A DNA stretch of 64,000 nucleotides from Streptomyces sp. NBC_00370 (GCF_036084755.1 NZ_CP107968.1:3875501-3939500); one strand, 5' to 3'. Positions 33,784-43,105 are shown, counted from the stretch's first letter. A program made the numbers and translations. The notes: generated by a model not told the origin, from the sequence alone.

Positions 33784-33820
33784 GTGGGCACGTGCCCACC
33801 ATAGTGGGCGCATGCCCACT
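33784..33820. promoter_or_regulatory. Twin palindromic TetR operators
   Basis: GTGGGCACGTGCCCAC (33784-33799) is a perfect palindrome. AGTGGGC-GCAT-GCCCACT (33803-33820) is a second site with the same GTGGGC-N4-GCCCAC core, centres exactly 20 bp apart. The second covers the start codon of the methyltransferase. Confidence 0.88.
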
Positions 33821-34606
33821 ACGCCTCATCGCCTCCGCCGGACGGCGGAGTCCTTCGGCTCGGACGCCGAGCGCTACGACCGCGCCCGGCCCCGCTATCC
33901 CGACGCCATGGTGGCCAGGATCACCGCCGCCAGTCCAGGACCCGACGTCCTGGACGTCGGCTGCGGGACCGGTATCGCCGCCCGGCAGTTCCAGGCGGCG
34001 GGCTGCCGCGTACTCGGCGTCGAACCCGACGCGCGCATGGCCGACCTGGCGCGGAGCAGCGGGGTCGAGGTCGAGGTGGCCAGGTTCGAGGCCTGGGACC
34101 CGGCCGGCCGGACGTTCGACACGACCGTCGCAGGCCAGGCCTGGCACTGGGTGGACCCGCTCGCGGGCGCGGCCAAGGCGGCAGCCGCGCTACGCCCCGG
34201 CGGCCGGCTGGCCGTGTTCTGGAACGCCTTCCAACTACCGCCGAACGTGGCGGCGGCCCTCGTAGCGGTCTGCCAACGGGTCATGCCTGACTCGCCGTTC
34301 GACCTCCAGGCGATGATGAAAGCGCCTGCGGACGGGTACCGGGCACTGCTCCCCAAGACCGTGGCCGGAATCACCGAGGCGGGCGGGTTCGGCGAACCGG
34401 AGCAGTGGGAGTACGACTGGACCTGGACCTACACCCGCGACGCATGGCTGGACCAGATGCCCACCCAGGGCGCGTTCACCCAACTCCCCCAGGACAAGCT
34501 CGCCGAGGTACTGACGGAGGTAGGCGCGGCCATCGACGCGACGGGCGGCAGCTTCACGATGCGGTACACGACGGTGGCGGTAGTGGCGACGCGAACCGCC
34601 CCCTGA
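33812..34606 (+). CDS. Class I SAM-dependent methyltransferase
   Basis: A 264-residue enzyme. Motif I is VLDVGCGTGIAARQF, post-I VLGVEPDARMAD, motif II RTFDTTVAGQAWHWVDP and motif III LRPGGRLAVFW, as in UbiE/Trans-aconitate-type Methyltransf_11 proteins. Substrate unknown. The ATG is inside the second TetR operator, implying direct repression. No ribosome-binding site precedes the ATG, so a leaderless transcript is likely. Confidence 0.9.
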   Translation: MPTTPHRLRRTAESFGSDAERYDRARPRYPDAMVARITAASPGPDVLDVGCGTGIAARQFQAAGCRVLGVEPDARMADLARSSGVEVEVARFEAWDPAGRTFDTTVAGQAWHWVDPLAGAAKAAAALRPGGRLAVFWNAFQLPPNVAAALVAVCQRVMPDSPFDLQAMMKAPADGYRALLPKTVAGITEAGGFGEPEQWEYDWTWTYTRDAWLDQMPTQGAFTQLPQDKLAEVLTEVGAAIDATGGSFTMRYTTVAVVATRTAP

Positions 34607-34625
34607 GCGCGCCTCGTTCGTACGC

Positions 34626-34778
34626 CTACGGCTCCACGCCAGACCCCAGACCGGCCACCAGCGGGGTGGCGAGGGCATCGGCGGTTTCGTCATCGGCGAC
34701 CGCGACCGCGATCAGCCGGTCGAGCAGGGCCGGCGGCAGGGCCGTGTTGGTCGCGAGTCCCAGCAGCGCGTGGTTCAC
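34626..34778 (-). CDS. Short LRV-like repeat fragment coupled to the MFS gene
   Basis: A 50-residue reading frame (VNHALLGLATNTALPPALLDRL, IAVAVADDETADALAT) that resembles the first repeat of leucine-rich-variant proteins in Streptomyces, which usually run to several hundred residues. It begins at a GTG overlapping the MFS stop (GTGA). Either a truncated remnant or a true micro-gene; truncation seems more likely. Confidence 0.45.
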   Translation of the reverse strand: MNHALLGLATNTALPPALLDRLIAVAVADDETADALATPLVAGLGSGVEP

Positions 34779-36268
34779 CCGGGCAGCCTGCTCGGACGGG
34801 TGGCTCGGGCTCGGCCTGCCAGCAGGGTGGCCGCGACGCACGGGACGAGCAGCAGGCCGAAGGCCGCGGCGTAGCCCGTCGCTTGGGAGGAGCCGACGCC
34901 CAGGCAGGCGTTGAACAGGGCCGATGCGGCGCCAAGTACCGTTGTCTGGCCCAGGTTCTGGGTGGTCTGCATGGCGCTGCTGGCGTAGCCCTGGCGGCCG
35001 CGCGGGCTGTGCCGTAGCGACAGTACGGTCAGGGACGGGGCGAGCAGGCCCATGCCGACGGCCGCGACGACCATCGACGAGGCGGCGGTGGCCGCGGGCG
35101 TCGCGGGAAGCGTGCCGATGCCGGCGATCACGACCGCCACCGCCAGTACGACCGCCCCCGCCACGACCAGGTGGTGCCGGGGGCGGCCGTCCAGAAACCG
35201 GCTCTGCACCCAGGACGACGCCGCCCAGGCGACGGCGGCGCCGGTGAAGACGAGGCCGATGGCCACGGGCGGTACGTCGCGATCGGTCACGAGCAGCAGT
35301 GGTACGAACGCCTCCAGCGTGAAGAAGACCCCCGAACCCATGCCGCACAGCAGCACCGTGGCCGGCAGACCGCGCGCGGCGTAGCGGGTGCCGGGCGGGA
35401 GCAGTCGTGGCGCGCACGTCACCAGCAGGGCCAACCCGCCCGCCGTGAACAGCAGATGGCGTACGTCCCAGCCGGAGACGCCGTACTGCCCGAGCGCCGC
35501 GCCCAGACTCACCGCAGCCGCGACGGCGAGGGCGGGGCGCCGTGGCGGGGTGTCCGTCGGGCCGTCGGAGGGCGCGGGCGCCTGTGGTGCGGTCGCCTCA
35601 GGCACGGTCGCCTGTGGTGCGGTCGTCGGCGACCAGGGGCTGCGGCGCAGCATGGTCAACACCACCAGTGCGGGCAGCAGTGTGAGCGCGGCCAGGCCGA
35701 GGAACACCACACGCCAGGACCACCATTCGGCGACGAGCCCGGCCAGTGGTGGTCCGACGAGTGACGGCACGATCCAGCAGGCGCTCATCAACGCGAGTAC
35801 GCGGGGGCGCAGTTGGTCGGGGTACGCCTGGCCGATGGCAGTGTTGATCGACACGGCGACCATCCCGCCCGCCAGCCCGTCCAGGAAGCGCCCGGCCGCC
35901 AACTGCCAGACGGACACGCTGGCGCCGGAGACGAGCAGCGTGACCACCGCGAGGACCAGCCCGGCGGCCAGCGGCCGGTGCGCACCTGCCCGGTCGGCCC
36001 AGTGCCCGCCGAGCACCCCGCCCAGCAGACTCGCGGCGACGAAACAGCCCGCCACCAGCGGGTAGAGCGACACCCCGTCCAGGTCGCGCGCGGCGGTCGG
36101 CAAGGTGGGTACGACGGCCAGCGCGGCGAGCCCGGTCAGGAACATCACGGCGGCGAAGCTGGCGGTCGTGGAGGCGTACGTCCGCGAGAACAGGCCCTGT
36201 TCGGCGGCCTCGTGGGACCGTACCCGCGCACGGTGGGGATCGGCCGGCGCTTCCGGATCATCGGTCAC
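34775..36268 (-). CDS. MFS drug-efflux-type transporter
   Basis: A 497-residue major facilitator with about 14 hydrophobic segments, including LAALAVVPTLPTAARDLDG (motif-C-like start), LGGVLGGHWADRAGAHRPLAAG (motif A) and a central Pro/Thr/Ala-rich loop. Likely a proton-coupled exporter of hydrophobic compounds. The GTG at 36268 (VTDDPEAPADPH) is chosen over one 13 codons upstream. The MerR gene lies 100 bp upstream on the same strand. Confidence 0.88.
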   Translation of the reverse strand: MTDDPEAPADPHRARVRSHEAAEQGLFSRTYASTTASFAAVMFLTGLAALAVVPTLPTAARDLDGVSLYPLVAGCFVAASLLGGVLGGHWADRAGAHRPLAAGLVLAVVTLLVSGASVSVWQLAAGRFLDGLAGGMVAVSINTAIGQAYPDQLRPRVLALMSACWIVPSLVGPPLAGLVAEWWSWRVVFLGLAALTLLPALVVLTMLRRSPWSPTTAPQATVPEATAPQAPAPSDGPTDTPPRRPALAVAAAVSLGAALGQYGVSGWDVRHLLFTAGGLALLVTCAPRLLPPGTRYAARGLPATVLLCGMGSGVFFTLEAFVPLLLVTDRDVPPVAIGLVFTGAAVAWAASSWVQSRFLDGRPRHHLVVAGAVVLAVAVVIAGIGTLPATPAATAASSMVVAAVGMGLLAPSLTVLSLRHSPRGRQGYASSAMQTTQNLGQTTVLGAASALFNACLGVGSSQATGYAAAFGLLLVPCVAATLLAGRARATRPSRLPG

Positions 36269-36367
36269 GAGCTGACAAGCTATGCGGCGCACGCGCTGGC
36301 ACACCAATGATTTTCCGACGGCGGCGTCGGCGAGCTGGGCGGTCGGCGAGCACCCCGCCCTGAGCCG

Positions 36368-36760
36368 CTACGAGGCGGCGTCGGCACGGTCGCGCACCGC
36401 GTCGGGGTCCCGCACCGCTTCCAGGTATTCGGCGACGGCGTCCCGGTTGCGGACCAGACACCGGATCCGCTCGGTCATCCGGTCGCGCTCCTGCTCCAGC
36501 GTGGCGAGCATCTCCGGTGTCGCGTCGGGGAAGTGGATGACCCGCGGCTTGTCGAGGCACGGCAGGATCTGCTTGATGATCCGGGTCGGCAGCCCGGCGT
36601 CGAGCAGCCCCCTGATCTGCATGACCCGGTCCACGAAGGCCTCGTCGTAATCGCGATAGCCGTTCGGTGTGCGGTCGGCGACGATCAGCTGCTGCTCCTC
36701 GTAGTACCGAAGCAACCGCCGCGGGGTGCCGGTACGTTCCGACAGCTCGCCTATCCGCAC
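36368..36760 (-). CDS. MerR-family regulator
   Basis: A 130-residue regulator. VRIGELSERTGTPRRLLRYYEEQ is the MerR winged-helix N-terminus, NGYRDYDEAFVDRVMQIRGLLDAG the wing, and the C-terminal helix is a coiled coil without Cys effector residues. It probably controls the downstream MFS exporter. A 14-bp palindrome lies upstream at 36804-36817. Confidence 0.9.
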   Translation of the reverse strand: MRIGELSERTGTPRRLLRYYEEQQLIVADRTPNGYRDYDEAFVDRVMQIRGLLDAGLPTRIIKQILPCLDKPRVIHFPDATPEMLATLEQERDRMTERIRCLVRNRDAVAEYLEAVRDPDAVRDRADAAS

Positions 36761-36803
36761 AAGAACCACCAACCCCGTCGATCGATTCGCACCGCCTGGA
36801 CCT

Positions 36804-36817
36804 TCACATGCATGTGA
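36804..36817. promoter_or_regulatory. Palindrome upstream of merR-type gene
   Basis: TCACATGCATGTGA is a perfect 14-bp palindrome located 44 bp upstream of the MerR start, in the position of an autoregulatory operator. Function inferred. Confidence 0.6.
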
Positions 36818-36906
36818 TGCCTCAAGCATAGACAGGACCCTGGCCCGGCCACGGGGGCGGCGGATATCGGTCGCGTTCCTTCGTGGGTCCGCTTAGCATC
36901 CGTCCG

Positions 36907-38094
36907 ATGACCTCTCCGGCTGGGCACCTCACCCCCTTTCACCTCGACGTTCCCCAGGCCGATCTGGACGATCTGCATCAGCGGCTCGATCGGGCGCGGT
37001 GGCCCGACGAGTTGCCGGGGGTGGGGTGGGATTATGGCGTTCCGCTCGGCTACGTGCGGGAGTTGGCGCGGTACTGGCGGCATGAGTACGACTGGCGTGC
37101 GGCCGAGGCGCGGCTCAACGCCTGGCCGCAGTTCACCACCACCATCGACGGGGCGAACGTCCACTTCGCGCATGTGCGGTCGCCGGAACCCGGCGCGACG
37201 CCGTTGGTGATGATTCACGGCTGGCCGGGCTCGATCGTCGAGTTCGAGCAGGTGGCGGGGGCGCTCACCGATCCGCGTGCGCACGGCGGGGATCCGTCCG
37301 ACGCGTTCCATCTCGTGCTGCCGAGCATTCCCGGGTTCGGGCTGTCCGGGCCCACCCGGGAGACCGGGTGGGAGTTCCGGCGGGTGGCCGCCGCGTTCGC
37401 CGTGCTGATGGGGCGGCTGGGGTACGCGCGGTACGGCGCCCAGGGCGGCGACTGGGGTGCGGGGATCTCCCGGGAGTTGGGGCGTACGGACACCGAGCAT
37501 GTCATCGGCGTCCATCTGAACCTGCTGCCGGACTCGGCGGCGCCCGCTGAGCTGGACGCCGCCGAACTCGCCGCGCTCAGCCCGGCCGAGCGCGAGCGCA
37601 CCCAGGCGTCCTGGGAGCGCAACAAGCGGTGGCGCAAGGAGCGGCAGGGGTACGCCGACGTCCAGTCGACCCGGCCGCAGACCCTCGCGTACGGGCTCAC
37701 GGACTCCCCCATCGGCCAACTGGCCTGGATCGCAGAGAAGTTCAAGGAGTGGACCGACTCCCACGACCGACCGGAGGACGCGGTCGACCGCGACCAGCTC
37801 CTCACCAACGTGATGTTGTACTGGCTGACCGGCACCGCCGGTTCGTCCGGCCGTATCTACTACGAGCGGGCGCACGCCGACTACTGGGGCGACCCGCCCG
37901 CCCCGTCCACCGCGCCGACCGCCCTCGCCGTGTTCCCGCACGACAACTTCATTCCGCTGCGGCACATCGCGGACCGGACCAACAAAATCGTGCGGTGGAC
38001 GGAGTACGACAGGGGCGGTCACTTCCCCGCGATGGAGCAGCCGGACCTGCTCGTCGCCGACATCCGGGAGTTCTTCCGAACGATGCGCGCCTGA
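36907..38094 (+). CDS. Epoxide hydrolase family protein (alpha/beta hydrolase)
   Basis: A 395-residue enzyme. The N-terminal epoxide-hydrolase N domain (FHLDVPQADLDDLHQRLDRARWP) is followed by the alpha/beta hydrolase fold with oxyanion HGWPGS (104-109) and nucleophile Asp182 in QGGDWG. The lid tyrosines are in the YLLR-type region and the catalytic His in GGHFPAMEQP near 374. Such proteins open epoxides or process juvenile-hormone-like substrates. A MarR- or MerR-independent gene, convergent with the SDR gene 3 bp beyond. Confidence 0.9.
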   Translation: MTSPAGHLTPFHLDVPQADLDDLHQRLDRARWPDELPGVGWDYGVPLGYVRELARYWRHEYDWRAAEARLNAWPQFTTTIDGANVHFAHVRSPEPGATPLVMIHGWPGSIVEFEQVAGALTDPRAHGGDPSDAFHLVLPSIPGFGLSGPTRETGWEFRRVAAAFAVLMGRLGYARYGAQGGDWGAGISRELGRTDTEHVIGVHLNLLPDSAAPAELDAAELAALSPAERERTQASWERNKRWRKERQGYADVQSTRPQTLAYGLTDSPIGQLAWIAEKFKEWTDSHDRPEDAVDRDQLLTNVMLYWLTGTAGSSGRIYYERAHADYWGDPPAPSTAPTALAVFPHDNFIPLRHIADRTNKIVRWTEYDRGGHFPAMEQPDLLVADIREFFRTMRA

Positions 38095-38097
38095 CGC

Positions 38098-38940
38098 TCA
38101 CTTGAATGCCGCCGCGTTCCGCACCGCCCAGTCAGCGAACGTACGGGCCGCTCGCCCGGTGACGAGTTCGACGTCCGGGCTCACCCGCTGCTCGGCGGGC
38201 GTGGGCGCGCCGATGATGGCGAGGGTGCCGTCCACGACCGGTTCGGGCATGAAGCGCAGCAGATTGACCCGCGCCTCCTCACGGCTCAGCTCGACGAACC
38301 GTACGGGCTCACCCAACGCCGTCCCGATCGCCGCCACTTGTTCTTGGGGCGTCAGCGCCACAGGGCCGGTGAGTGTGTACGTACGACCCGCATGGCGCCC
38401 GTCGCGCAGCGCGGCAGCCGCTACGTCGGCGATGTCGGCCGGGTCGACGACCGGGAGGGCGACATCCGCGAACGGCGCCGCCGCCGAGCGCCCCGTACGG
38501 ACCGTCTCCGCCCACTGGTACGCGTTGGAGGCGAAGCCGCCGGGGCGCAGGATCGTCCACTCCGTACCGCCCTGCCGCACGGCGTCCTCGAACGCGCGGA
38601 GGTGGTCGTGCGAGGCGTTCCGCGGGCGGGTTTCGGCGCCCTGCGAGGACTGCAGGACGATCCGGCCGACGCCGGCCGCCTTCGCGGCGCCGACGATGTC
38701 GCGCGGGTTCAGCCGCGCGCCGTCGGCGGCGACGAGGACGTACAGCGCCTCGGCTCCGGCCAGGGCGGGAGCGAGGGACGCCGGGTCGGCGAGGTCGGCG
38801 GTCTGGTGCCGTACGCCGTCGGGCAGTTGGGCGGCGGAGGCGGCCGTGCGTGAGACGGCCGTGACCCGCTCACCGGCAGCCGCCAGCGCCTGGAGCAGCG
38901 GTCGGCCGACGTTACCGGTCGCTCCTGTGACCACGATCAT
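38098..38940 (-). CDS. NmrA-like NAD(P)H-binding SDR protein
   Basis: A 280-residue atypical SDR. MIVVTGATGNVGRPLLQALAA holds the GxxGxxG NAD(P) site, and RIVLQSSQGAETRP and TILRPGGFASNAYQWAE match NmrA/quinone-oxidoreductase-type (QorB) proteins. The active-site Tyr is not conserved, suggesting sensing or NAD(P)H:quinone reduction. CGGGAGAAC is the ribosome-binding site. Divergent from the WYL regulator. Confidence 0.88.
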   Translation of the reverse strand: MIVVTGATGNVGRPLLQALAAAGERVTAVSRTAASAAQLPDGVRHQTADLADPASLAPALAGAEALYVLVAADGARLNPRDIVGAAKAAGVGRIVLQSSQGAETRPRNASHDHLRAFEDAVRQGGTEWTILRPGGFASNAYQWAETVRTGRSAAAPFADVALPVVDPADIADVAAAALRDGRHAGRTYTLTGPVALTPQEQVAAIGTALGEPVRFVELSREEARVNLLRFMPEPVVDGTLAIIGAPTPAEQRVSPDVELVTGRAARTFADWAVRNAAAFK

Positions 38941-39078
38941 GTTGTTCTCCCGTTCGGAAAGCACGCGGAAATCCTGCGAAATCATGGGGTTCCCATGGGT
39001 CAGTGCCATCCTGGGGAGTGAACAGGCCACCTTCTGGCCACTTTCCCGCAGCCGCTTCCCGAAGGAGGATCCGCCGCC
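38941..39078. promoter_or_regulatory. Divergent promoter region of SDR and WYL genes
   Basis: 138 bp with a direct repeat GGCCACCTT/GGCCACTTT at 11-bp spacing around 39028-39048 and an ATGGG-GTT-CCCAT mirror pair near 38985. Candidate binding site for the WYL regulator. Confidence 0.5.
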
Positions 39079-40083
39079 GTGAAGGCCGACCGTCTCGTGG
39101 CGACACTGCTGTTCCTGCAGACGCGCGGACGCGTCACCGCCGCCGACGTAGCGGCAGAGCTTGAGGTGTCCGAGCGGACGGCGCGCCGCGACCTGGAGGC
39201 GCTTGCGAGCGCCGGGGTCCCCGTCTACTCGCAGCGCGGGCGCGGCGGCGGCTGGGCGCTGGTCGGTGGCGCGCGTACGGATCTCACGGGACTGACGGCC
39301 GGCGAGATCCGCGCCCTGTTCCTCGTCGCGGGACCCTCGGCGGTGACGCCCGAACTGCGCCTGGCCCTGCGGAAGTTGGTACGGGCCCTGCCCTCGACGC
39401 TACGCGCTGGCGCGGAGGCGGCAGCGCGGGCGGCGGTTACTGACGACACGGACTGGTCCGGCTCCGCCCTCGTCGCAGCGCCTCAACTCGACGCGCTGCG
39501 GGCTGCGGTGGTCGACGGCGTACAGGTCAGACTCGGCTACGGCCGTCCCGGCCGCCCGCCCGGCGTACGGACGGTCGACCCGCTCGGCCTGGCGTCGAAG
39601 GCCGGCGTCCCGTACCTGCTGGCGAACGCCCCCAAGGGACTGCGTACGTTCCGGCTGAGCCGTGTCACCTCCGTCGACCCGACCGGCGAACTCGTCGTAC
39701 GGCCTGACGACTTCGACCTGCCCACGGCCTGGCGCGCCCTCGCCGGGCGGATGGAGGACCGGATCCTCGCCGCGACGGTACGGGCGCGGGCGGAGCCGAG
39801 CGCCGAGCCCGTCCTGGCAGGGCTGTTCGGCGGGCGGCTGCGGGTCGGGCAGCCGGCGGCCGACGGGTGGCTGGCCATCGAGATCGACGGGCCTTCGCCG
39901 GAGGTGGTGGCCCAGCAACTGGCCGGGTTCGGGGCGCGGGTGGAAGTGCTCGCGCCACCGGAGGCGAGACGCCGGATGGCCGGACTCGCGGCCGAACTCG
40001 CCTCGTTGTACGGGGAACACGGCGGGGCACCGGAGCACGACGGGGCAGCGGAACACGACGGGGCACCGGAGAGGGAGAAGTGA
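39079..40083 (+). CDS. WYL-domain DeoR-type transcriptional regulator
   Basis: A 334-residue regulator. Residues 5-60 form a winged helix (RLVATLLFLQTRGRVTAADVA, AELEVSERTARRDLEALASAGVPVY). Residues about 135-210 are a WYL sensor domain (VRTVDPLGLASKAGVPYLLA), and the WCX-type C-terminal extension follows. The GTG start has GAAGGAGGATC. The final 20 residues are APEHDG repeats. Divergent from the NmrA-like SDR gene, its likely target. Confidence 0.9.
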   Translation: MKADRLVATLLFLQTRGRVTAADVAAELEVSERTARRDLEALASAGVPVYSQRGRGGGWALVGGARTDLTGLTAGEIRALFLVAGPSAVTPELRLALRKLVRALPSTLRAGAEAAARAAVTDDTDWSGSALVAAPQLDALRAAVVDGVQVRLGYGRPGRPPGVRTVDPLGLASKAGVPYLLANAPKGLRTFRLSRVTSVDPTGELVVRPDDFDLPTAWRALAGRMEDRILAATVRARAEPSAEPVLAGLFGGRLRVGQPAADGWLAIEIDGPSPEVVAQQLAGFGARVEVLAPPEARRRMAGLAAELASLYGEHGGAPEHDGAAEHDGAPEREK

Positions 40084-40091
40084 GCAGCCGC

Positions 40092-40127
40092 AAGGGCAGC
40101 CGCTTCGGCCTTCGAGCGGCTGCCCTT
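40092..40127. terminator. Bidirectional terminator between convergent genes
   Basis: AAGGGCAGCCGCT and AGCGGCTGCCCTT form a perfect 13-bp stem with a 10-base loop, placed between the WYL gene and the ABC permease stop. Confidence 0.9.
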
Positions 40128-40155
40128 CCGGTCTTCGCGACGACGGCGCCGGCAG

Positions 40156-41508
40156 TCAGGCGGCAAGCCCCACCGCCGTGATCGCCGGCGTGCGCAGCGT
40201 ACGGACCGCCGTCAGCAGGCTGGTCAGCAGCGTCGCCACCGCGGCGACCGCCACCACGCCCACCCAGACGCCGAGACCCTGGTCCGGCAGGACCGAGTCG
40301 GTCCGCACGATTGTGAAGGGCAGGATCCCGGCGAGCCCTGCCACCGTGCCGAAGAACACCCCGGTCACCGTGAGCACGACACCCTCCATGCCGACCATAC
40401 GGAGCACCTGCCCGGGGGTGGCTCCGGCGAGCCGCTGCCCGCCGAACTCCTTGCTCCGGTAAGTGGTCGCCGCGTACAGGCTGTTGACCAGCATGATGCA
40501 GCAGAAGGCCGCGATGACGCCGACGACCACGAGGTTCAGCGTCTCCAGGTTCTTGTCGTCGATCGACTTCGTCAGCCCGGACGCCTTGATCGCGTCGTTC
40601 TCCACCAACTGCATGTAGAACGTGGCCGTCGCGACGCCGGTGAAGGAGATCAGCGGCATCAGCATCCCGGACAGCTGCTCGGCGCGCTGCCGCATGTTGT
40701 GCACGGTCAGATAGCCGCTCGCGCCGCCCACCGCCGCGATCGGGCCGCCGAACACCCCGAGCAGCGCGCGGAGCAGCGCAGGGGCGAAGCAGGCGAAGCC
40801 GACGGACAGCATGATCGCACCCGCCGCCGGTGCCGCCATCAGCGCGGAGTCCGTCGCGTTCATCGCGAACGTGGTGGCGAGGGCGCCCGCGCCGACCAGC
40901 AGCGCCAGGGCGCCGCCGACGTTACGCAGCCGGTTGCCGCGCCGCTTCCCTTCCGCACCGGAGCCGCCCGCCATGGCCTTCGTCGCCCGGCGCACCGCGA
41001 GGAACGCGGCACCCATCGACGCGACGAGAGTGATGGCGATGCCGCTGGTCAGCGCCATGGGCCCGAACACGTAGTCCACGCTGTCGACGACCTGGTCGCT
41101 GTCCTGGAACATCTTCAGCAGCGCCCGGCCCGCCAGCATCGCAGGACCGACCGCCAACACCACTGCCACCACGGCGATCATGGCCGCCTCACCGACGACC
41201 ATCCGCTTGATCTGCGCGGGGGTCGCGCCGGTCGACCGCAGCAGCTTGATCTCGTCGTCGCGCTGGCGCACGTTCACGGTGAGGGTGGAGGCGACGGCGA
41301 AGAACACCAACAGGCTGCTGTATCCGCCGACCACACCGCCGGAGGTGTTGAGTACCTCGGCGCTCTTGCTGTCGACGCCGGCCGCGCCGCCCGTATCGAG
41401 CAGCGAGCTGAACATCATGGTGATCACGGCGCCCAGGAGCGCGGCGATGAGGGTGGCGACGAAGCGCCCGGGGCGCTGCCGTACGGAACGCATGGCCAGT
41501 GCGAACAT
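40156..41508 (-). CDS. ABC transporter permease (FtsX/MacB-like)
   Basis: A 450-residue integral membrane protein with about nine or ten hydrophobic helices and two FtsX-like permease regions (SSLLVFFAVASTLTVNVRQR, VVVGVIAAFCCIMLVNSLYA). The short MRSVRQRPGRFVATLIAALL start is typical of this Streptomyces class. It partners the ATPase encoded 3 bp upstream, forming an exporter or peptide-sensing system. Confidence 0.9.
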   Translation of the reverse strand: MFALAMRSVRQRPGRFVATLIAALLGAVITMMFSSLLDTGGAAGVDSKSAEVLNTSGGVVGGYSSLLVFFAVASTLTVNVRQRDDEIKLLRSTGATPAQIKRMVVGEAAMIAVVAVVLAVGPAMLAGRALLKMFQDSDQVVDSVDYVFGPMALTSGIAITLVASMGAAFLAVRRATKAMAGGSGAEGKRRGNRLRNVGGALALLVGAGALATTFAMNATDSALMAAPAAGAIMLSVGFACFAPALLRALLGVFGGPIAAVGGASGYLTVHNMRQRAEQLSGMLMPLISFTGVATATFYMQLVENDAIKASGLTKSIDDKNLETLNLVVVGVIAAFCCIMLVNSLYAATTYRSKEFGGQRLAGATPGQVLRMVGMEGVVLTVTGVFFGTVAGLAGILPFTIVRTDSVLPDQGLGVWVGVVAVAAVATLLTSLLTAVRTLRTPAITAVGLAA

Positions 41509-41511
41509 GAT

Positions 41512-42351
41512 TCACACCCCCGTCTGGCGGTCGGAGTGGTGGGTGGCGTGCCGGGAGCGGTCGTACCCGGCGCCCTGCCGGGCGGCCACGGCGTCGCCCA
41601 GATGCGCGAGGCGCTCGGCGACCGCGTCCACGGTGGGCGATGCCAACTGCCCGGCCAGCCGGCCGTCCGCCAGGAACACCACGGAGTCCGCGTAGGACGC
41701 GGCGACCGGGTCGTGCGTCACCATCACCACGGTCCCGCCGTGCATCCGTACGGTCTCCTGCAGCAGCCCCAGCACGTCACGCGCACTGCGCATGTCCAGC
41801 GCACCGGTCGGCTCGTCGGCGAAGATCACGGCCGGCTGGGTGACCAGCGCGCGGGCGATGGCGACGCGCTGCCGCTGCCCGCCGGAGAGCGCGTCGGGCC
41901 GGTGCGACAGCCGGTCCCCGAGCCCGACTTGGGCCAGGATCTCCGTCGCCCGCGCGTTGTCGACGGTGCGGCCGGCGAGCTTCAGCGGGAGGGTGGTGTT
42001 CTGGACGACGGTGAGCGACGGCAGCAAGTTGTACTGCTGGAAGACGAATCCGATCCGCCGCCTGCGGAACTTCGTCAACTCGGCCTCGCTGCGCCCCTTC
42101 ATCTCCTCGCCGTCGACCACGACGGTCCCGCTGTCGGGCCGGTCGAGCCCGGCGGCACACTGCAGGAGCGTCGACTTACCGGACCCCGAGGGCCCCATGA
42201 CCGCGGTGAACGTCCCGGCCGACAGGCTCAGGGACACCCGGTCGAGCGCGGTCACCGCGTTGTCGACGGACCCGTAGACCTTGCTGACATCCACCAGCCG
42301 CAGGGCCTCGGGGCTCCTGGCGGGCCGGGTTCTGCTGGTTCGACGAAACAT
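41512..42351 (-). CDS. ABC transporter ATP-binding protein (LolD/MacB type)
   Basis: A 279-residue ABC ATPase. Walker A is GPSGSGKST, the Q-loop VFQQYNLLPSLTV, the signature LSGGQRQRVAIARA, Walker B VIFADEPTGALD and the switch VTHDPVA. It energises the adjacent FtsX-like permease. The ATG at 42351 is preferred because GGGGAG is properly spaced; an ATG at 42357 is too close to it. Shares a 260-bp intergenic region with the divergent MarR gene. Confidence 0.93.
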   Translation of the reverse strand: MFRRTSRTRPARSPEALRLVDVSKVYGSVDNAVTALDRVSLSLSAGTFTAVMGPSGSGKSTLLQCAAGLDRPDSGTVVVDGEEMKGRSEAELTKFRRRRIGFVFQQYNLLPSLTVVQNTTLPLKLAGRTVDNARATEILAQVGLGDRLSHRPDALSGGQRQRVAIARALVTQPAVIFADEPTGALDMRSARDVLGLLQETVRMHGGTVVMVTHDPVAASYADSVVFLADGRLAGQLASPTVDAVAERLAHLGDAVAARQGAGYDRSRHATHHSDRQTGV

Positions 42352-42613
42352 TGTCATCGCTCCCCTTCGGGCACTCCCTGCGCCCCACTCACGAAGCTAC
42401 GGACAGTGAGCGGCGCACACATTGGGCGTACAACCCGAATCGGGGGTGTGGCTGGGTACACCCCCGGCACGGCGCGTCGCCGCGCTCCTCACCACATCGC
42501 CGGCGGGCACCGCGCTCGGGAGCCCGCTGACCGCAGCGCGGGGCCCGAGCCGCGTACGCCATCCGTCCTCTGCGGGATAATCCGCGACGGGACGAATTGT
42601 TACGCTGGTGAAC

Positions 42614-43099
42614 ATGACCGCCATGACACCCGCCCGCACCGAACCTGACCTCTCGTTCCTGCTGGACCACACGAGTCATGTCCTGCGGACCCAGATGTCC
42701 GCCGCGCTGGCCGAGATCGGGCTCACCGCGCGCATGCACTGCGTACTGGTCCATGCCCTGGAAGGCGAGCGCACCCAGATCCAGCTCGCCGAGATCGGCG
42801 ACATGGACAAGACCACGATGGTGGTGACGGTCGACGCGCTGGAGAAGGCCGGCCTCGCGGAGCGCCGCCCGTCCACGACCGACCGGCGGGCCCGGATCAT
42901 CGCGGTCACGGAGGAAGGCGCGCGGGTCGCGCAGCGGAGCCAGGCGATCGTCGACGGTGTGCACGCGGCGGCGCTCGACGCGATCCCCGAGCGGGAGCGC
43001 GCGGTCTTCCTGAGCGTCCTGGAGCGGCTGACCAGCGGGTATCTGTCGACTCCTGTCGAGAATCCGCAGCAGGTGAGGCGGGCTCGGCAGCGCGCGTAG
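42614..43099 (+). CDS. MarR-family regulator
   Basis: A 161-residue winged-helix regulator. HTSHVLRTQMSAALAEIGL begins helix 1, IQLAEIGDMDKTTMVVTVDALEKAG contains the recognition helix, and RRPSTTDRRARIIAVTEEG the wing. It sits between the divergent ABC operon and the co-oriented MFS gene, and probably represses the MFS exporter. An ATG is used; a GTG two codons upstream is possible. Confidence 0.9.
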   Translation: MTAMTPARTEPDLSFLLDHTSHVLRTQMSAALAEIGLTARMHCVLVHALEGERTQIQLAEIGDMDKTTMVVTVDALEKAGLAERRPSTTDRRARIIAVTEEGARVAQRSQAIVDGVHAAALDAIPERERAVFLSVLERLTSGYLSTPVENPQQVRRARQRA

Positions 43100-43105
43100 G
43101 CCCTT

